Positions 18,850 through 26,777 of a stretch of DNA of 62,368 nt are shown in pieces (position 1 is the first letter of the stretch; every line of letters begins with the position of its first letter). Location of the stretch: NCBI GenBank assembly GCA_913060505.1, contig CAJXRQ010000019.1, forward strand, positions 1 through 62,368. Direction: 5' to 3'. The DNA is from an uncultured Desulfovibrio sp. Lineage in GTDB: Bacteria > Desulfobacterota > Desulfovibrionia > Desulfovibrionales > Desulfovibrionaceae. The notes beneath the pieces are model-generated. The model was not told where the DNA came from. It searched no databases and saw only the letters and a program-made list of their open reading frames with translations. The translations under genes were made by a program, and so were the position numbers.

Positions 18850-20072
18850 GCATGCCCGTGCACAACGGAGATTCCCCGGCCATACGCCCGGCCTTTCCCG
18901 CTACCGCACGGCAACGCAGCAGCGAACAGGCGAACGGCCTGCTGCTGTATATTCATGTTCCCTTCTGCAAATCTCGCTGCCATTACTGCACATTTCACTC
19001 GCAGGCATACAACCAGGTCACCTTTGCCTGGTATTTGAAAACGCTGCTGCTGGAAATCGAGCTCTGGGGGAAACGGCTCAAAAAGCCGGAACTGGGAACC
19101 ATATATTTCGGCGGCGGCACCCCCAGCCTCATGGGGCCGCATCAGCTCGACCAGATCATGAAGGCCCTGAGCCAGCACTTCACCCTGCATCCAAACATGG
19201 AGACAACGCTGGAGGCCAACCCGGACTCGGCTACGGACGTAAGCTATTTCCGTGCGCTTCGCAGTATCGGGTTCAACCGCCTTTCATTGGGGATTCAAAG
19301 CCTTGAAGACCGGGAGCTGATCATGATGGGCCGACCGCATTCAGCGGCGCAGGCCCTTGAATCCTATGCTGCGGCCCGGGCTGCGGGCTTCAACAACATC
19401 AGCGTGGATTTCATCTGGGGATTGCCGGACCAAAGGCTCAAGACATGGCTGGACACACTGGAAAAGGCCGTGGAGATGAAGCCTGAGCATATTTCCGCCT
19501 ACAACCTGACCCTTGAGCCATACACGGTCCTTTCCAAGCGCCATGAGGCAAATGAACTAACCCTGCCTTCGGAACAGGAAGCCGGACGAATGTTCATCTA
19601 TGGTGCGGAATATTTGGAGTCGCACGGTTTCCTGCATTACGAGGTTTCCAACTTCGCGCGCATGGGCTTCATGTCCGCACACAATTCCGGCTACTGGGAA
19701 GGACGTGACTATCTCGGGCTGGGACCATCCGCAGTCTCCACACTGGGCAGGCGCAGGTTTACCAACCCGCGATACATGGATGAATACGATGCGGCCGTAC
19801 GCGGCGATTTCGCCGGGCAGGATTTCGAGCAACTGACCGACACGCACCTGTTGCAGGAGATGGTCATGCTCAGCCTGCGGACCACCAAGGGGCTCGACCT
19901 CAAGGAATTCCGCAAGCGGGCCGGGTATGATCTGGTCAAGCGGCGCAACACGCTGATCAGTGCCCTGCATCGCGAAAATCTGGTGCGCATCAATCAGGGC
20001 AAGCTCAAGCTGACCAAAAACGGCATGCTCGTCTCCAATCCCATCGTGCGCCGCCTGATCTTCGACGACTGA
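18846..20072 (+). CDS. hemW: HemW-like radical SAM haem chaperone
   Basis: 408 aa. Radical SAM motif CKSRCHYC (C-x3-C-x2-C) at about residues 41-48, preceded by LYIHVPF, then FGGGTPSLM, LEANPDS and RLSLGIQS, characteristic of HemW/HemN-like proteins. HemW binds haem and delivers it to target proteins and does not act as a coproporphyrinogen oxidase. The C-terminal HemN domain is present (LLQEMVMLSLRTTKGLDLKEF). The start overlaps the preceding gene by 4 nt, with GGAG just before the ATG. Confidence 0.9.
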   Translation: MSMPVHNGDSPAIRPAFPATARQRSSEQANGLLLYIHVPFCKSRCHYCTFHSQAYNQVTFAWYLKTLLLEIELWGKRLKKPELGTIYFGGGTPSLMGPHQLDQIMKALSQHFTLHPNMETTLEANPDSATDVSYFRALRSIGFNRLSLGIQSLEDRELIMMGRPHSAAQALESYAAARAAGFNNISVDFIWGLPDQRLKTWLDTLEKAVEMKPEHISAYNLTLEPYTVLSKRHEANELTLPSEQEAGRMFIYGAEYLESHGFLHYEVSNFARMGFMSAHNSGYWEGRDYLGLGPSAVSTLGRRRFTNPRYMDEYDAAVRGDFAGQDFEQLTDTHLLQEMVMLSLRTTKGLDLKEFRKRAGYDLVKRRNTLISALHRENLVRINQGKLKLTKNGMLVSNPIVRRLIFDD

Positions 20073-20077
20073 GAGAA

Positions 20078-21065
20078 CTAGTTCGTTCCCTGCACCAACT
20101 CCCGTAACCTGCGGTGTTGATCGGCCAGCACTTCCAGAAAGTGCCGGGCCATCCGTTCCACGTAATCGAAGTAATACCGCAAGGCTTCCTCGCGTTCATC
20201 GTCAGAGCTTTTTTCACCCAAAAAGCCTTCATGGAAACGGGCGTTGTCAAAATCCTCGAATCGCTGCACGAGATAGGATACATTGCCTTTGTCCAGCTGG
20301 TTCAATACGTCTGTCCCCACACGCAAATATTCCTCGGCACGCATGTTCGAAAGAACGCCGAGCGGCTCCGCAGTATTGGTCCACGTGCGCATTTCATTCT
20401 GCACATACTGCATGATTTGCCCCATATCCGCGTCCGTTCTCGGCTCCATGGCCAGCACGGTTTCAAAAATGCTCTCCACTTCCGGATCTTCCGGCAGTTC
20501 CGGATTCTCTTCAAAACGGATGTTGGGGCCGAACAGAATGGTGTCATGCGTCAGGTTGACAACCTCTATTTCCGAAAGCCGTATTTCTTCGGCCAACCAC
20601 AGGGCAGAGTCCCGAAAATTCAGGGACGTAAACAATTTTTGTCCCCATGGTGTTTCCACCGGATACAGTTGCGGGTAGCGGTGTATCAAGTCCCGATTAT
20701 TCCCAAGCTCGTTTTCGTAGACACTGCCTTTGGCATATCCCAGCATGTACAGGTCGATTGAGCACAGCTGTGCCCCCGCAAGAATGCACTTGGTGCACCC
20801 CATGTATCGGGCAAAGGAAAATGCTGTGGAGATGACTGAACCATACATTCGCAGGAAAGGACGAGTCCCGTACATCTCCGGCATAAAGGAGCCGAACAGG
20901 AACCGTTTTGGCGTTGCCTTGCCGCCGAGATAGGACATGCAGTGCCCGGTCAGCACGGTTCGTTCAAGCGGTGGCACACCCTCGAACCCTTTGCCCGTGG
21001 CCAAAGAGCTGTCGTTGATGACCACAAAATGCGGTTCAATACCGGCGGCCAAAAGGACTTTGTGG
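20078..21065 (-). pseudogene. 5'-truncated DUF115/MAF motility-associated glycosyltransferase-like fragment
   Basis: About 325 recognisable codons, from LLAAGIEPHFVVIND to the TAG at 20078. The pattern AGIxPHFVV ... GSVISTAFSFARYMGCTKCI ... LAGAQLC ... HDTILFGPNIRF resembles the C-terminal half of DUF115 (MAF_flag10) proteins, which glycosylate flagellin in related bacteria. The N-terminal half with the nucleotide-binding region is missing; instead the upstream frame runs into a hairpin (21104-21135) and a repeat (21194-21318). A continuous frame extends to an ATG at 21205, but those first residues are encoded by the hairpin and repeat DNA and are unlike the family. Most likely a relic. It is convergent with hemW, with stops 5 nt apart. 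Confidence 0.6.
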
Positions 21066-21103
21066 GAAAAAGGTTCTTTGGAATCTCCCAAACCTTTTGG
21101 CGC

Positions 21104-21135
21104 GAGGGCCGCCCTGCCTAAGCAGGACGGCCCTC
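21104..21135. terminator. Terminator-like hairpin inside the truncated gene's upstream region
   Basis: 14-bp stem GAGGGCCGCCCTGC / GCAGGACGGCCCTC with one mismatch and a CTAA-type loop. There is no clean T-run on either strand. It probably ended transcription of rnhA before the rearrangement that left the glycosyltransferase fragment beside it (inference). Confidence 0.5.
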
Positions 21136-21193
21136 TATTATTGATAGTCTTTGTAAGGAAACACCGCAGATCGCCATTGCCTCCCCCCAAGCA

Positions 21194-21318
21194 CTGGCTG
21201 GTCAAAAAAGGTGAGACGCAAGGAGCAAAAAAAAGGGCAGGACCGATGCGTATTCAACATACGCGAGGGATTGACCTTTTTGAAGCAACGACGCAGATCG
21301 CCATTTTTCAACAGCCAG
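21194..21318. repeat. Long imperfect inverted repeat (about 125 bp) with a perfect core hairpin
   Basis: The ends CTGGCTGGTCAAAAAA and TTTTTCAACAGCCAG are near-reverse complements. The core GCGTAT-TCAAC-ATACGC (21248-21264) is a perfect hairpin, and the arms between pair loosely (AAAAAGGGCAGGACC against GGGATTGACCTTTTT). A 14-bp direct repeat, CGCAGATCGCCATT, occurs at 21165-21178 and 21292-21305. The rnhA stop codon begins at the base after the repeat. No coding signal is seen in it. It resembles intergenic elements I recall from other Desulfovibrio-type genomes, though that cannot be verified here. Confidence 0.65.
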
Positions 21319-21771
21319 TCAGCGTTGGTCGGGAAGTAGATTCGAGGAAGAAGCAGCGGTGCGGGCCAGTTCGTCACAACGTTCGTTTTCCGGGTGCCCG
21401 CTATGTCCCTTGACCCAACGGAATTCTACCTGATGTTGCTCAAGCTGCGGCATGAGCTTGCGCCAGAGATCCTGATTCTTGACGGGCTTTTTGGCGGCGG
21501 TTTTCCATCCGTTTCGTTGCCAGTTCTTGAGCCAGCCTTTGGTTATGGCCTGCTGCACATATTTGGAATCGGTCCACAGTTCCACGTCACAGGAACGAGT
21601 CAGTGTTTCCAAGCCGGTGATCACGGCCAGAAGTTCCATACGGTTGTTGGTGGTATCGCTGTAGCCCTGGGAGAGTTCCTTGCGATTTTCGCCATAGAGG
21701 AGCACCGTGCCGTAGCCCCCCGGTCCGGGATTGCCAAGGCATGATCCGTCCGTATACATGGTCACCTTCAC
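21319..21771 (-). CDS. rnhA: Ribonuclease HI
   Basis: 150 aa. It carries the classic RNase H fold residues: D8 in [16 protein letters not shown] in [10 protein letters not shown] in LWTDSKYV, and the C-terminal [15 protein letters not shown] with the conserved His and Asp. It removes RNA from RNA-DNA hybrids. The start overlaps the upstream membrane protein's stop by 4 nt. The final residues (LLPDQR, stop) end exactly at the long inverted repeat, so the natural C-terminus may have been altered by its insertion. Confidence 0.93.
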   Translation of the reverse strand: MKVTMYTDGSCLGNPGPGGYGTVLLYGENRKELSQGYSDTTNNRMELLAVITGLETLTRSCDVELWTDSKYVQQAITKGWLKNWQRNGWKTAAKKPVKNQDLWRKLMPQLEQHQVEFRWVKGHSGHPENERCDELARTAASSSNLLPDQR

Positions 21772-22280
21772 TGGGTGGCCTCCTTATTTTCAAGAGCCGT
21801 CAGCCGGGACCAGATCATGGTCAGGGCAATCTTGAGCTCGCGTATCCATTGATTATCGTCGAAAGCCTGCGCAAAATGTTCGTCGCGCAGGGAATCCATA
21901 AACTCTTGCCCCAGAGCCGGACGCATCAGGGCGGGAAATTCTATGCTCAACTGTCTTCGTGCCGGAGAAAGACCGAGATACAAGGTCTTGGCGTCCACGT
22001 CCGGCACAACCACATCACCCTTGAAAACCTGAATACGGCAATTAATACCGAAGGTGTCCTTAAGACTCTTGCCGAAACCGCGCAGGAAATTGATGTCGTC
22101 GTGACTCATCTGGCCAGTCTCATCCCATACGGAGCGCGTTTTCTGCACCCGTTCCAGCACGTTCTCATTGTTCTTGTAAAAGGCCCACATGACCACCAGC
22201 ACGACCAGCAGCATCGCAAGCGTGCGCAGTAGGCGTTCCATGGGGCTTTTCCCGTGCGGTTTGGGAATCTCTATTCTCAT
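21768..22280 (-). CDS. Membrane-anchored protein, possibly TPM-fold, unknown function
   Basis: 170 aa. One N-terminal membrane helix (about residues 17-35, [16 protein letters not shown]) is followed by a soluble domain. The segment [27 protein letters not shown] is faintly like TPM (Psb32/YgcG) domains. ATG 22280 was chosen because GGAG lies 6-7 nt upstream and it begins just before the basic region and membrane helix. It overlaps rnhA by 4 nt, so the two are translationally coupled. Function unknown. Confidence 0.65.
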   Translation of the reverse strand: MRIEIPKPHGKSPMERLLRTLAMLLVVLVVMWAFYKNNENVLERVQKTRSVWDETGQMSHDDINFLRGFGKSLKDTFGINCRIQVFKGDVVVPDVDAKTLYLGLSPARRQLSIEFPALMRPALGQEFMDSLRDEHFAQAFDDNQWIRELKIALTMIWSRLTALENKEATQ

Positions 22281-22348
22281 GAATACTCCGTTGGTTGTCT
22301 CGCCCCTGAGTACCCGCAGAAGCGGATACATGCAAGAGGCCGCAAACC

Positions 22349-22376
22349 TTGCCCAAAAAGAAAATACAGGTACAAT
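22349..22376 (+). promoter_or_regulatory. Putative sigma-70 promoter of nfo
   Basis: TTGCCC (22349-22354), 16-nt spacer, TACAAT (22371-22376), 20 nt before the nfo start. It lies in the 115-bp divergent gap between the membrane protein gene and nfo. Confidence 0.6.
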
Positions 22377-22395
22377 GCGCTCTGGAGGAAACGAC

Positions 22396-23241
22396 ATGTA
22401 TCTCGGAGCACACATGTCCATTGCCGGAGGCCTGCACAAGGCAGTGGAACGCATCATGACCGTAAACGGTACGGCCCTGCAACTCTTCACCCGCAACCAG
22501 CGTCAATGGAAAGTCCCCCTCCTGACGGACGAAGCCATCCATCTGTTCGCTGAAGCGCGTGAAACATGGGGGAACCACCCTGTCGCCGCCCATGATTCCT
22601 ATCTCATCAACATGGCCAGCCCCAAGCCGGACGCCGTAGCCAAATCCTGCGAGGCCTTTGCCGAAGAGATGCGCCGCTGCGAAATGTTGAGGATTCCGTG
22701 GCTGGTGACGCACCCCGGCTCCCACCTTGGTACCGGGGTTCAACAAGGCATTGCGACGTACGCGGCCAATCTGGACAAAGCAATCGAGGCATCAGAAACC
22801 ACGAACGTGACCGTGCTGCTGGAAACTACGGCTGGACAGGGAACCAACCTTGGTTCTTCCTTTGAGGAACTGGCGGTCATCATGGAAACCAGCCGGCATC
22901 AAAACAGAATCGGCGTATGTTTTGACACGTGCCACGCCTTTGCCGCCGGTTACGACATCCGCACCCCGGAAACATATACTGGCACCTTCGACGAATTTCA
23001 TCGTTTGATCGGTCTGGAAAACCTCCATTTTTTCCATCTCAATGACTCCAAGGCCGCACTGGGAGAGAAAAAGGACCGACATGACCATATCGGACAAGGG
23101 CATATCGGAGAGCAGGGCTTTGCCCTGCTCATGAACGATAGCCGCTTTATAAAAATTCCCAAGACTCTGGAAACGGACAAGGGAGAAGACCTGGAAGAGG
23201 ATCGGCGCAATCTGGCCCTGCTGCGTTCGCTCATGCGCTGA
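22396..23241 (+). CDS. nfo: Endonuclease IV (AP endonuclease)
   Basis: 281 aa, TIM-barrel AP endonuclease with a three-zinc site. Visible ligand motifs are LGAHMSIAGG at the start, LVTHPGSH, LLETTAGQG, GVCFDTCHAFAAGYD and HLNDSK...DRHDHIGQGHIG. It cleaves DNA at abasic sites in base-excision repair. ATG 22396 is preceded by GGAGGAAACGAC; longer in-frame starts run into the divergent promoter region. Single gene followed by ftsE after 75 nt. Confidence 0.95.
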   Translation: MYLGAHMSIAGGLHKAVERIMTVNGTALQLFTRNQRQWKVPLLTDEAIHLFAEARETWGNHPVAAHDSYLINMASPKPDAVAKSCEAFAEEMRRCEMLRIPWLVTHPGSHLGTGVQQGIATYAANLDKAIEASETTNVTVLLETTAGQGTNLGSSFEELAVIMETSRHQNRIGVCFDTCHAFAAGYDIRTPETYTGTFDEFHRLIGLENLHFFHLNDSKAALGEKKDRHDHIGQGHIGEQGFALLMNDSRFIKIPKTLETDKGEDLEEDRRNLALLRSLMR

Positions 23242-23316
23242 GGACGACATCACAGGACGAGTCCGCATCGACTAACGGATTTTACAAAGCTGCTTGTGGC
23301 GGGTACACAAAGAGAC

Positions 23317-24015
23317 ATGGTCGAACTCAAACACCTCTCATACAATTTCGGTTCCCACTGGGCGCTCAAGGACATCAACCTGTCCGTTGGCAAAGGGGAA
23401 TTCCTTTTCCTGACCGGCCATTCCGGCGCGGGCAAGACCACATTGCTGCGGCTGCTCTACGGAGCACTGCCGGTCTCTCGCGGACGGGCCACTGTGGCGG
23501 GATTCGACCTGCACCGCCTCAAACGCCGGTATGTGCCACAACTGCGACGCCGTGTCGGCGTGGTATTTCAGGATTTCAAAATCCTGCCCCGGCGTACGGT
23601 GTTCGACAATGTGGCCATGGCACTGGAAGTCCGGGGCATGGCGCGCTCTCCGCTGGAACGGCGTGTCCGGGCCATCATTCGGGCCATGGGCCTGGAAACC
23701 AAAAGCTACACGCAATGTGAACGTCTTTCCGGGGGTGAACAACAGCGCGTAGCCATTGCCAGATCCATGGTCAGCAACCCGGAACTCATCCTTGCGGACG
23801 AGCCTACCGGGAACCTCGATTTCGGCCTGACCATGCACCTGATGAAAATTTTCAAACAATTCCACACCTACGGAACCTCGGTCATTATGGCTACCCATAG
23901 CCGTGAAGTACTGGAAGCGGTTCCCGAGGCCCGTGTTTTACACCTGGAAAACGGACGAATTCACGATCTGAACAAACCGGATGATACAGAAGACGACATC
24001 GAGGAATTTGAATGA
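23317..24015 (+). CDS. ftsE: Cell division ATP-binding protein FtsE
   Basis: 232 aa ABC ATPase. Walker [13 protein letters not shown]-loop [22 protein letters not shown] (typical FtsE), signature [13 protein letters not shown], Walker [14 protein letters not shown]-loop ATHSREV. With FtsX it controls septal peptidoglycan hydrolases rather than transporting a solute. ATG 23317 was preferred over a GTG at 23296 because the protein then begins [11 protein letters not shown] as usual. The last codons overlap ftsX by 4 nt, and the C-terminus has an acidic extension ([11 protein letters not shown]). Confidence 0.93.
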   Translation: MVELKHLSYNFGSHWALKDINLSVGKGEFLFLTGHSGAGKTTLLRLLYGALPVSRGRATVAGFDLHRLKRRYVPQLRRRVGVVFQDFKILPRRTVFDNVAMALEVRGMARSPLERRVRAIIRAMGLETKSYTQCERLSGGEQQRVAIARSMVSNPELILADEPTGNLDFGLTMHLMKIFKQFHTYGTSVIMATHSREVLEAVPEARVLHLENGRIHDLNKPDDTEDDIEEFE

Positions 24016-24887
24016 TCGGCCAGTTTTTCCGACTCACGGGACGCGGACTCGGCGATATCCTGATCCATCCATGGGCGCACCTGCTTACGCTGGTGGCCGT
24101 TGCCATGGTTTCCCTGCTGGCCGGTTTTGTGCTGTTGGGGCTGCATAACGTGAATATGCAGCTCATGAAATCCCGTGGAGAAGTCCAGTTCCAGATATAC
24201 TGGAAGACCGACACCGACCCCAAGATCATCGAATCCCAGTGGGAAGCCGTCGGTTCCATGGATCATCTGGTAGACATCAAGGGATTCACCCCGCAGGACG
24301 CACTCCTTGAACTGGCGGATACGCTTGGTGAAGCCGGTGATTTCGGCTGGCTCAAGGAAACCAATCCGCTGCCCTTTTCCGCGCTTGCATCCTTTGCCGT
24401 GCCGCCCTCCAGCCAGCAGGAGGGGTGGGCTGCGGGCATTCTGACCAAACTCAAGTCCATGCCCGGCGTTGAAAAAGTCAACTATTCTCCATTGCAGGAA
24501 GACCTCGCCCATGGCTGGAAGCTCATCAGCAAGGCCGTTATCTGGCCTGTCATCGGATTTCTCGGGCTGGTGGTGGCCATGGTGGTCGGCAACACCATGC
24601 GTCTCTCCCTGCTCACCAGAAACGACGAGATAGAAATTCTTGCTCTGGTAGGGGCCAAGCCGTGGTTTATCCGCTGGCCCTTGATAACCGGAGGCATGGC
24701 GCTGGGGCTGACCGGCAGCATGGCAGGGCTCGGTCTGCTCAAGCTTGCCCAGAATACGCTGGCCGACATCCTGAATATCCCCCCCCTGTTTATCCACATC
24801 AATTTCATGCCCATGGAATACTGCATTGCACTGGTAGGCGGCATCACTCTGGTAGCCATTGTTTCCAGCTGGGTGGCCGTGCGATAA
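24012..24887 (+). CDS. ftsX: Cell division protein FtsX
   Basis: 291 aa. One membrane helix near the N-terminus (about 22-45), a periplasmic domain of about 130 residues, and three membrane helices in the last 140 residues (about 178-200, 225-250, 262-285), the FtsX topology. The conserved LLTRNDEIEILALVGAKPWFIR segment precedes the second helix. It overlaps ftsE by 4 nt. The stop is followed by 136 nt without a clear terminator, then a SPOR lipoprotein, which may be co-transcribed. Confidence 0.92.
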   Translation: MIGQFFRLTGRGLGDILIHPWAHLLTLVAVAMVSLLAGFVLLGLHNVNMQLMKSRGEVQFQIYWKTDTDPKIIESQWEAVGSMDHLVDIKGFTPQDALLELADTLGEAGDFGWLKETNPLPFSALASFAVPPSSQQEGWAAGILTKLKSMPGVEKVNYSPLQEDLAHGWKLISKAVIWPVIGFLGLVVAMVVGNTMRLSLLTRNDEIEILALVGAKPWFIRWPLITGGMALGLTGSMAGLGLLKLAQNTLADILNIPPLFIHINFMPMEYCIALVGGITLVAIVSSWVAVR

Positions 24888-25023
24888 TCCAGCCCGGAAA
24901 CATGCGCGGCTTTGTGCACAGAAATGCGCCCGTCTTGCAAAGAAAGGCATTGTGAACTAAAGAGCCAAGACAGCCTGTTCTGTTCCCTGCAGAACGGAAA
25001 ACGATATCACCGGATACCGGACC

Positions 25024-25458
25024 ATGAGAAAAACAAGAATATTTACCATAGCGTTGTTCGCTGCAGCGTTGGCCCTGTCTGGCTGCGCGCACAAGACTAT
25101 CGTCACCCAACCGCCAGCCAAGCGGCCTGTTTCGGCAACAAAAAAGAAGCCGCCCAAAAAGGTCGTGGCAAAGCCAGCTCCAACACCCAAAAAGGAAGAA
25201 AGCACACTGCCGCTCAAGGCTGTGGAACCCGGCCTGCTCTATATTCAGGTGGGGGCCTTTTCAGATCATCACAGTGCGCAGGAAGTTCGCGACGCCCTGA
25301 TCGCGATGGGATACAAGGGCAGCCGCATGGCCAAAGATCCGGATGACGGCTATTACCGGGTGCAGGCCGGAGTTTTTCCAGACAAGGAGTGTGCCCAGCG
25401 TGCTTTGAAGAAACTCATGAAAAAACACCCGGAAAGCTTCATCCTTTCCGGCAAATAA
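25024..25458 (+). CDS. SPOR-domain lipoprotein
   Basis: 144 aa. Lipobox LALSGC puts the lipidated Cys at about residue 20. A Lys/Pro-rich linker (PPKKVVAKPAPTPKK) spans the periplasm, and a SPOR domain occupies about 70-142 (YIQVGAFSDHHSAQEVRDALI...YRVQAGVFPDK). SPOR domains bind denuded glycan strands at the division septum, which fits its place directly after ftsEX. A septal role is inference from domain and neighbourhood. Followed by a strong terminator. Confidence 0.88.
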   Translation: MRKTRIFTIALFAAALALSGCAHKTIVTQPPAKRPVSATKKKPPKKVVAKPAPTPKKEESTLPLKAVEPGLLYIQVGAFSDHHSAQEVRDALIAMGYKGSRMAKDPDDGYYRVQAGVFPDKECAQRALKKLMKKHPESFILSGK

Positions 25459-25512
25459 TCACCCGCCATAAAAAAAGACCCCGTAACCGAGGTCAAAAAA
25501 AAACGCGCCAGA

Positions 25513-25545
25513 GGGGTCTTCCGTCAGAAACGGAAGACCCCTTTT
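25513..25545 (+). terminator. Terminator after the ftsEX/SPOR unit
   Basis: 11-bp perfect stem GGGGTCTTCCG / CGGAAGACCCC, loop TCAGAAA, then TTTT. It lies 54 nt after the SPOR gene stop. Confidence 0.9.
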
Positions 25546-25578
25546 CATAGGCGTTGTAGTCCAGCTGGCCGCCCCTGC

Positions 25579-25872
25579 CTAGGCAGGGTTAAGCTCGGCC
25601 CGGAACTTTCTGGACAACCGGAAGACCACGACCTTGCGCGGAGGCAGGGTTATGGTCGCACTGGTTTGGGGATTGCGTCCCTTGCGGGCGCGTTTGTCAT
25701 ACGCCTCGAACTTGCCGAATCCACTTACCAGAAGCGCATGGTCCTTTTTAATGGACTCCTTCATGACATCCAGAATGGTTTCAACAAGATCCTTGATTTC
25801 AGCACGGTTTTTGTCGGTACGTTCGTAAATGTAATCGACAATTCCGGCCTTGGTCAGTGTCTGCCCACTCAT
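25579..25872 (-). CDS. ihfA: HU/IHF-family DNA-binding protein (IHF alpha-like)
   Basis: 97 aa. The bacterial histone-like fold runs the full length: LTKAGIVDYIYERT, LLVSGFGKFEAYDKRARKGRNPQT (beta-arm and IHF/HU signature) and VVVFRLSRKFRAEL. DKRARKGRNPQT fits the IHF alpha pattern better than HU. ATG 25872 is preceded by GGAGG; an open frame further upstream continues inside the HIT gene and is not real. It bends DNA in recombination, replication and sigma-54 promoter activation. It is 29 nt downstream of the HIT protein gene in the same direction. Confidence 0.88.
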   Translation of the reverse strand: MSGQTLTKAGIVDYIYERTDKNRAEIKDLVETILDVMKESIKKDHALLVSGFGKFEAYDKRARKGRNPQTSATITLPPRKVVVFRLSRKFRAELNPA

Positions 25873-25901
25873 CGTCGCCTCCGTTCTCGAGGTTTGAGAA
25901 A

Positions 25902-26318
25902 TTATCTTAAAGCGTTGCGAATCTTCGACGCAAGCTCGTCCATCTCGTCGCCCGAAGCATAGGATCCCTGATCCCACAATTGCAATCCATCACCCCCGAA
26001 ACGGGGAATCAGATGGAAATGCAGATGCGGCACCAATTGTCCGGCAGGCTCCAGGTTGTTTTGCATCACGTTCAGGCCATCGGCACCGGTTGCCTCACGC
26101 ACGGCAAGGCTCACGGACTTCATGGCTGCAAACATGTCCTCAGCCAATTCTGTGGGCATGTCCCACAAAGTGGGATGATGCGCCTTTGGCAACACAAGGG
26201 CGTGTCCCTTGTTCACCGGAGCAATATCCAGAAACCCCAAACAGGTTTCGGACTCAAAAACCTTGGCGCAGGGAATCTCCCTGGCCACGATTTTGCAAAA
26301 AATACAGTCGTTATTCAT
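25902..26318 (-). CDS. HIT family nucleotide hydrolase/transferase
   Basis: 138 aa. The N-terminal CIFCKIVAREIP carries two Cys of a Zn site, and the catalytic histidine triad is HLHFHLIPR near residue 103, typical of the HINT/YcfF branch that hydrolyses AMP-lysine or AMP-phosphoramidates. ATG 26318 has GAGGTAGAT upstream. The cellular role is unclear in this family. It leads the ihfA unit. Confidence 0.9.
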   Translation of the reverse strand: MNNDCIFCKIVAREIPCAKVFESETCLGFLDIAPVNKGHALVLPKAHHPTLWDMPTELAEDMFAAMKSVSLAVREATGADGLNVMQNNLEPAGQLVPHLHFHLIPRFGGDGLQLWDQGSYASGDEMDELASKIRNALR

Positions 26319-26519
26319 ATCTACCTCACCCTTCAGTACAACAAGAGCAGCTGCCCTTGCATGAAGGGAAAACACATAGTTAATATGGCTATTAACCGAC
26401 ATAACCGTTTAAATCAAGTCATTTAGGCGTTTTTCATCGACTTTTGACAAAGAATGGCCGTGAGGCCACAACTGGCGCGGCTTTTCAAACAGCCTGAAAA
26501 GAATGAACAAGTCTTGAGA

Positions 26520-26650
26520 AAAGAAAGGAGCGCCGGCTGTGCCCGAACCGACGCTCACAAGGGAAGGGGGGAGCCAACCGATGTTCGGCGTTCTATCCGT
26601 TGTGAGGGTCTGTTCACGGTAGAAGCGTGGCTCCAAATACTATAGTATTC
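26520..26650 (-). ncRNA. Candidate structured small RNA (or long 5' leader) in a 460-bp gene-free gap
   Basis: The gap 26319-26777 has no supportable gene. Inside it a GC-rich island of 107 bp folds as nested helices: outer GGAGC/GCTCC (26527-26531 with 26630-26634), inner CTCACAA/TTGTGAG (26554-26560 with 26600-26606) and an apical CCGA-TGT-TCGG hairpin. Both strands can pair, but a promoter-like TTGACG-N16-TATGTA points to the minus strand, and the minus-strand 3' side reads GCTCCTTTCTTTTCTC, a pyrimidine-rich tail. The flanks are AT-rich. It could also be a leader of the HIT-ihfA unit. The RNA family was not recognised; it does not fit tRNA, SRP RNA or 6S RNA consensus by eye. Confidence 0.4.
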
Positions 26651-26656
26651 GCCTGA

Positions 26657-26684
26657 TACATAACACGTTTTCTATTGACGTCAA
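26657..26684 (-). promoter_or_regulatory. Putative minus-strand promoter with adjacent palindrome
   Basis: On the minus strand TTGACG (26679-26684), 16-nt spacer and TATGTA (26657-26662). A 14-bp perfect palindrome, AATACTATAGTATT (26636-26649), sits at the expected start site, where a repressor could bind. The -35 is itself in a palindrome (TTGACGTCAA). Confidence 0.45.
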
Positions 26685-26777
26685 TGAGAAAATTACTTTT
26701 TTCAATAAAAAAACGTCTTACCGCAAAAGACTGGTAGGCTGACATTCGAAATTCTCATGAGAATACAACCAAGTGCC

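Noticed and set aside
26527..26634. The GC-rich element as a c-di-AMP (ydaO) riboswitch, tRNA-Sec, SRP RNA or 6S RNA
   Set aside because: Short pieces resemble ydaO blocks (GCCCGAACC, GGGGGAGCCAACC) but in the wrong order. There is no T-loop GGTTCGANTCC, no SRP GGTCAGG-type loop, and it is too short for 6S RNA.
26409..26645. Two short open frames, one on each strand, in the HIT-dehydratase gap
   Set aside because: Both are below 80 codons, have no proper RBS, and cover the paired stems of the RNA candidate.
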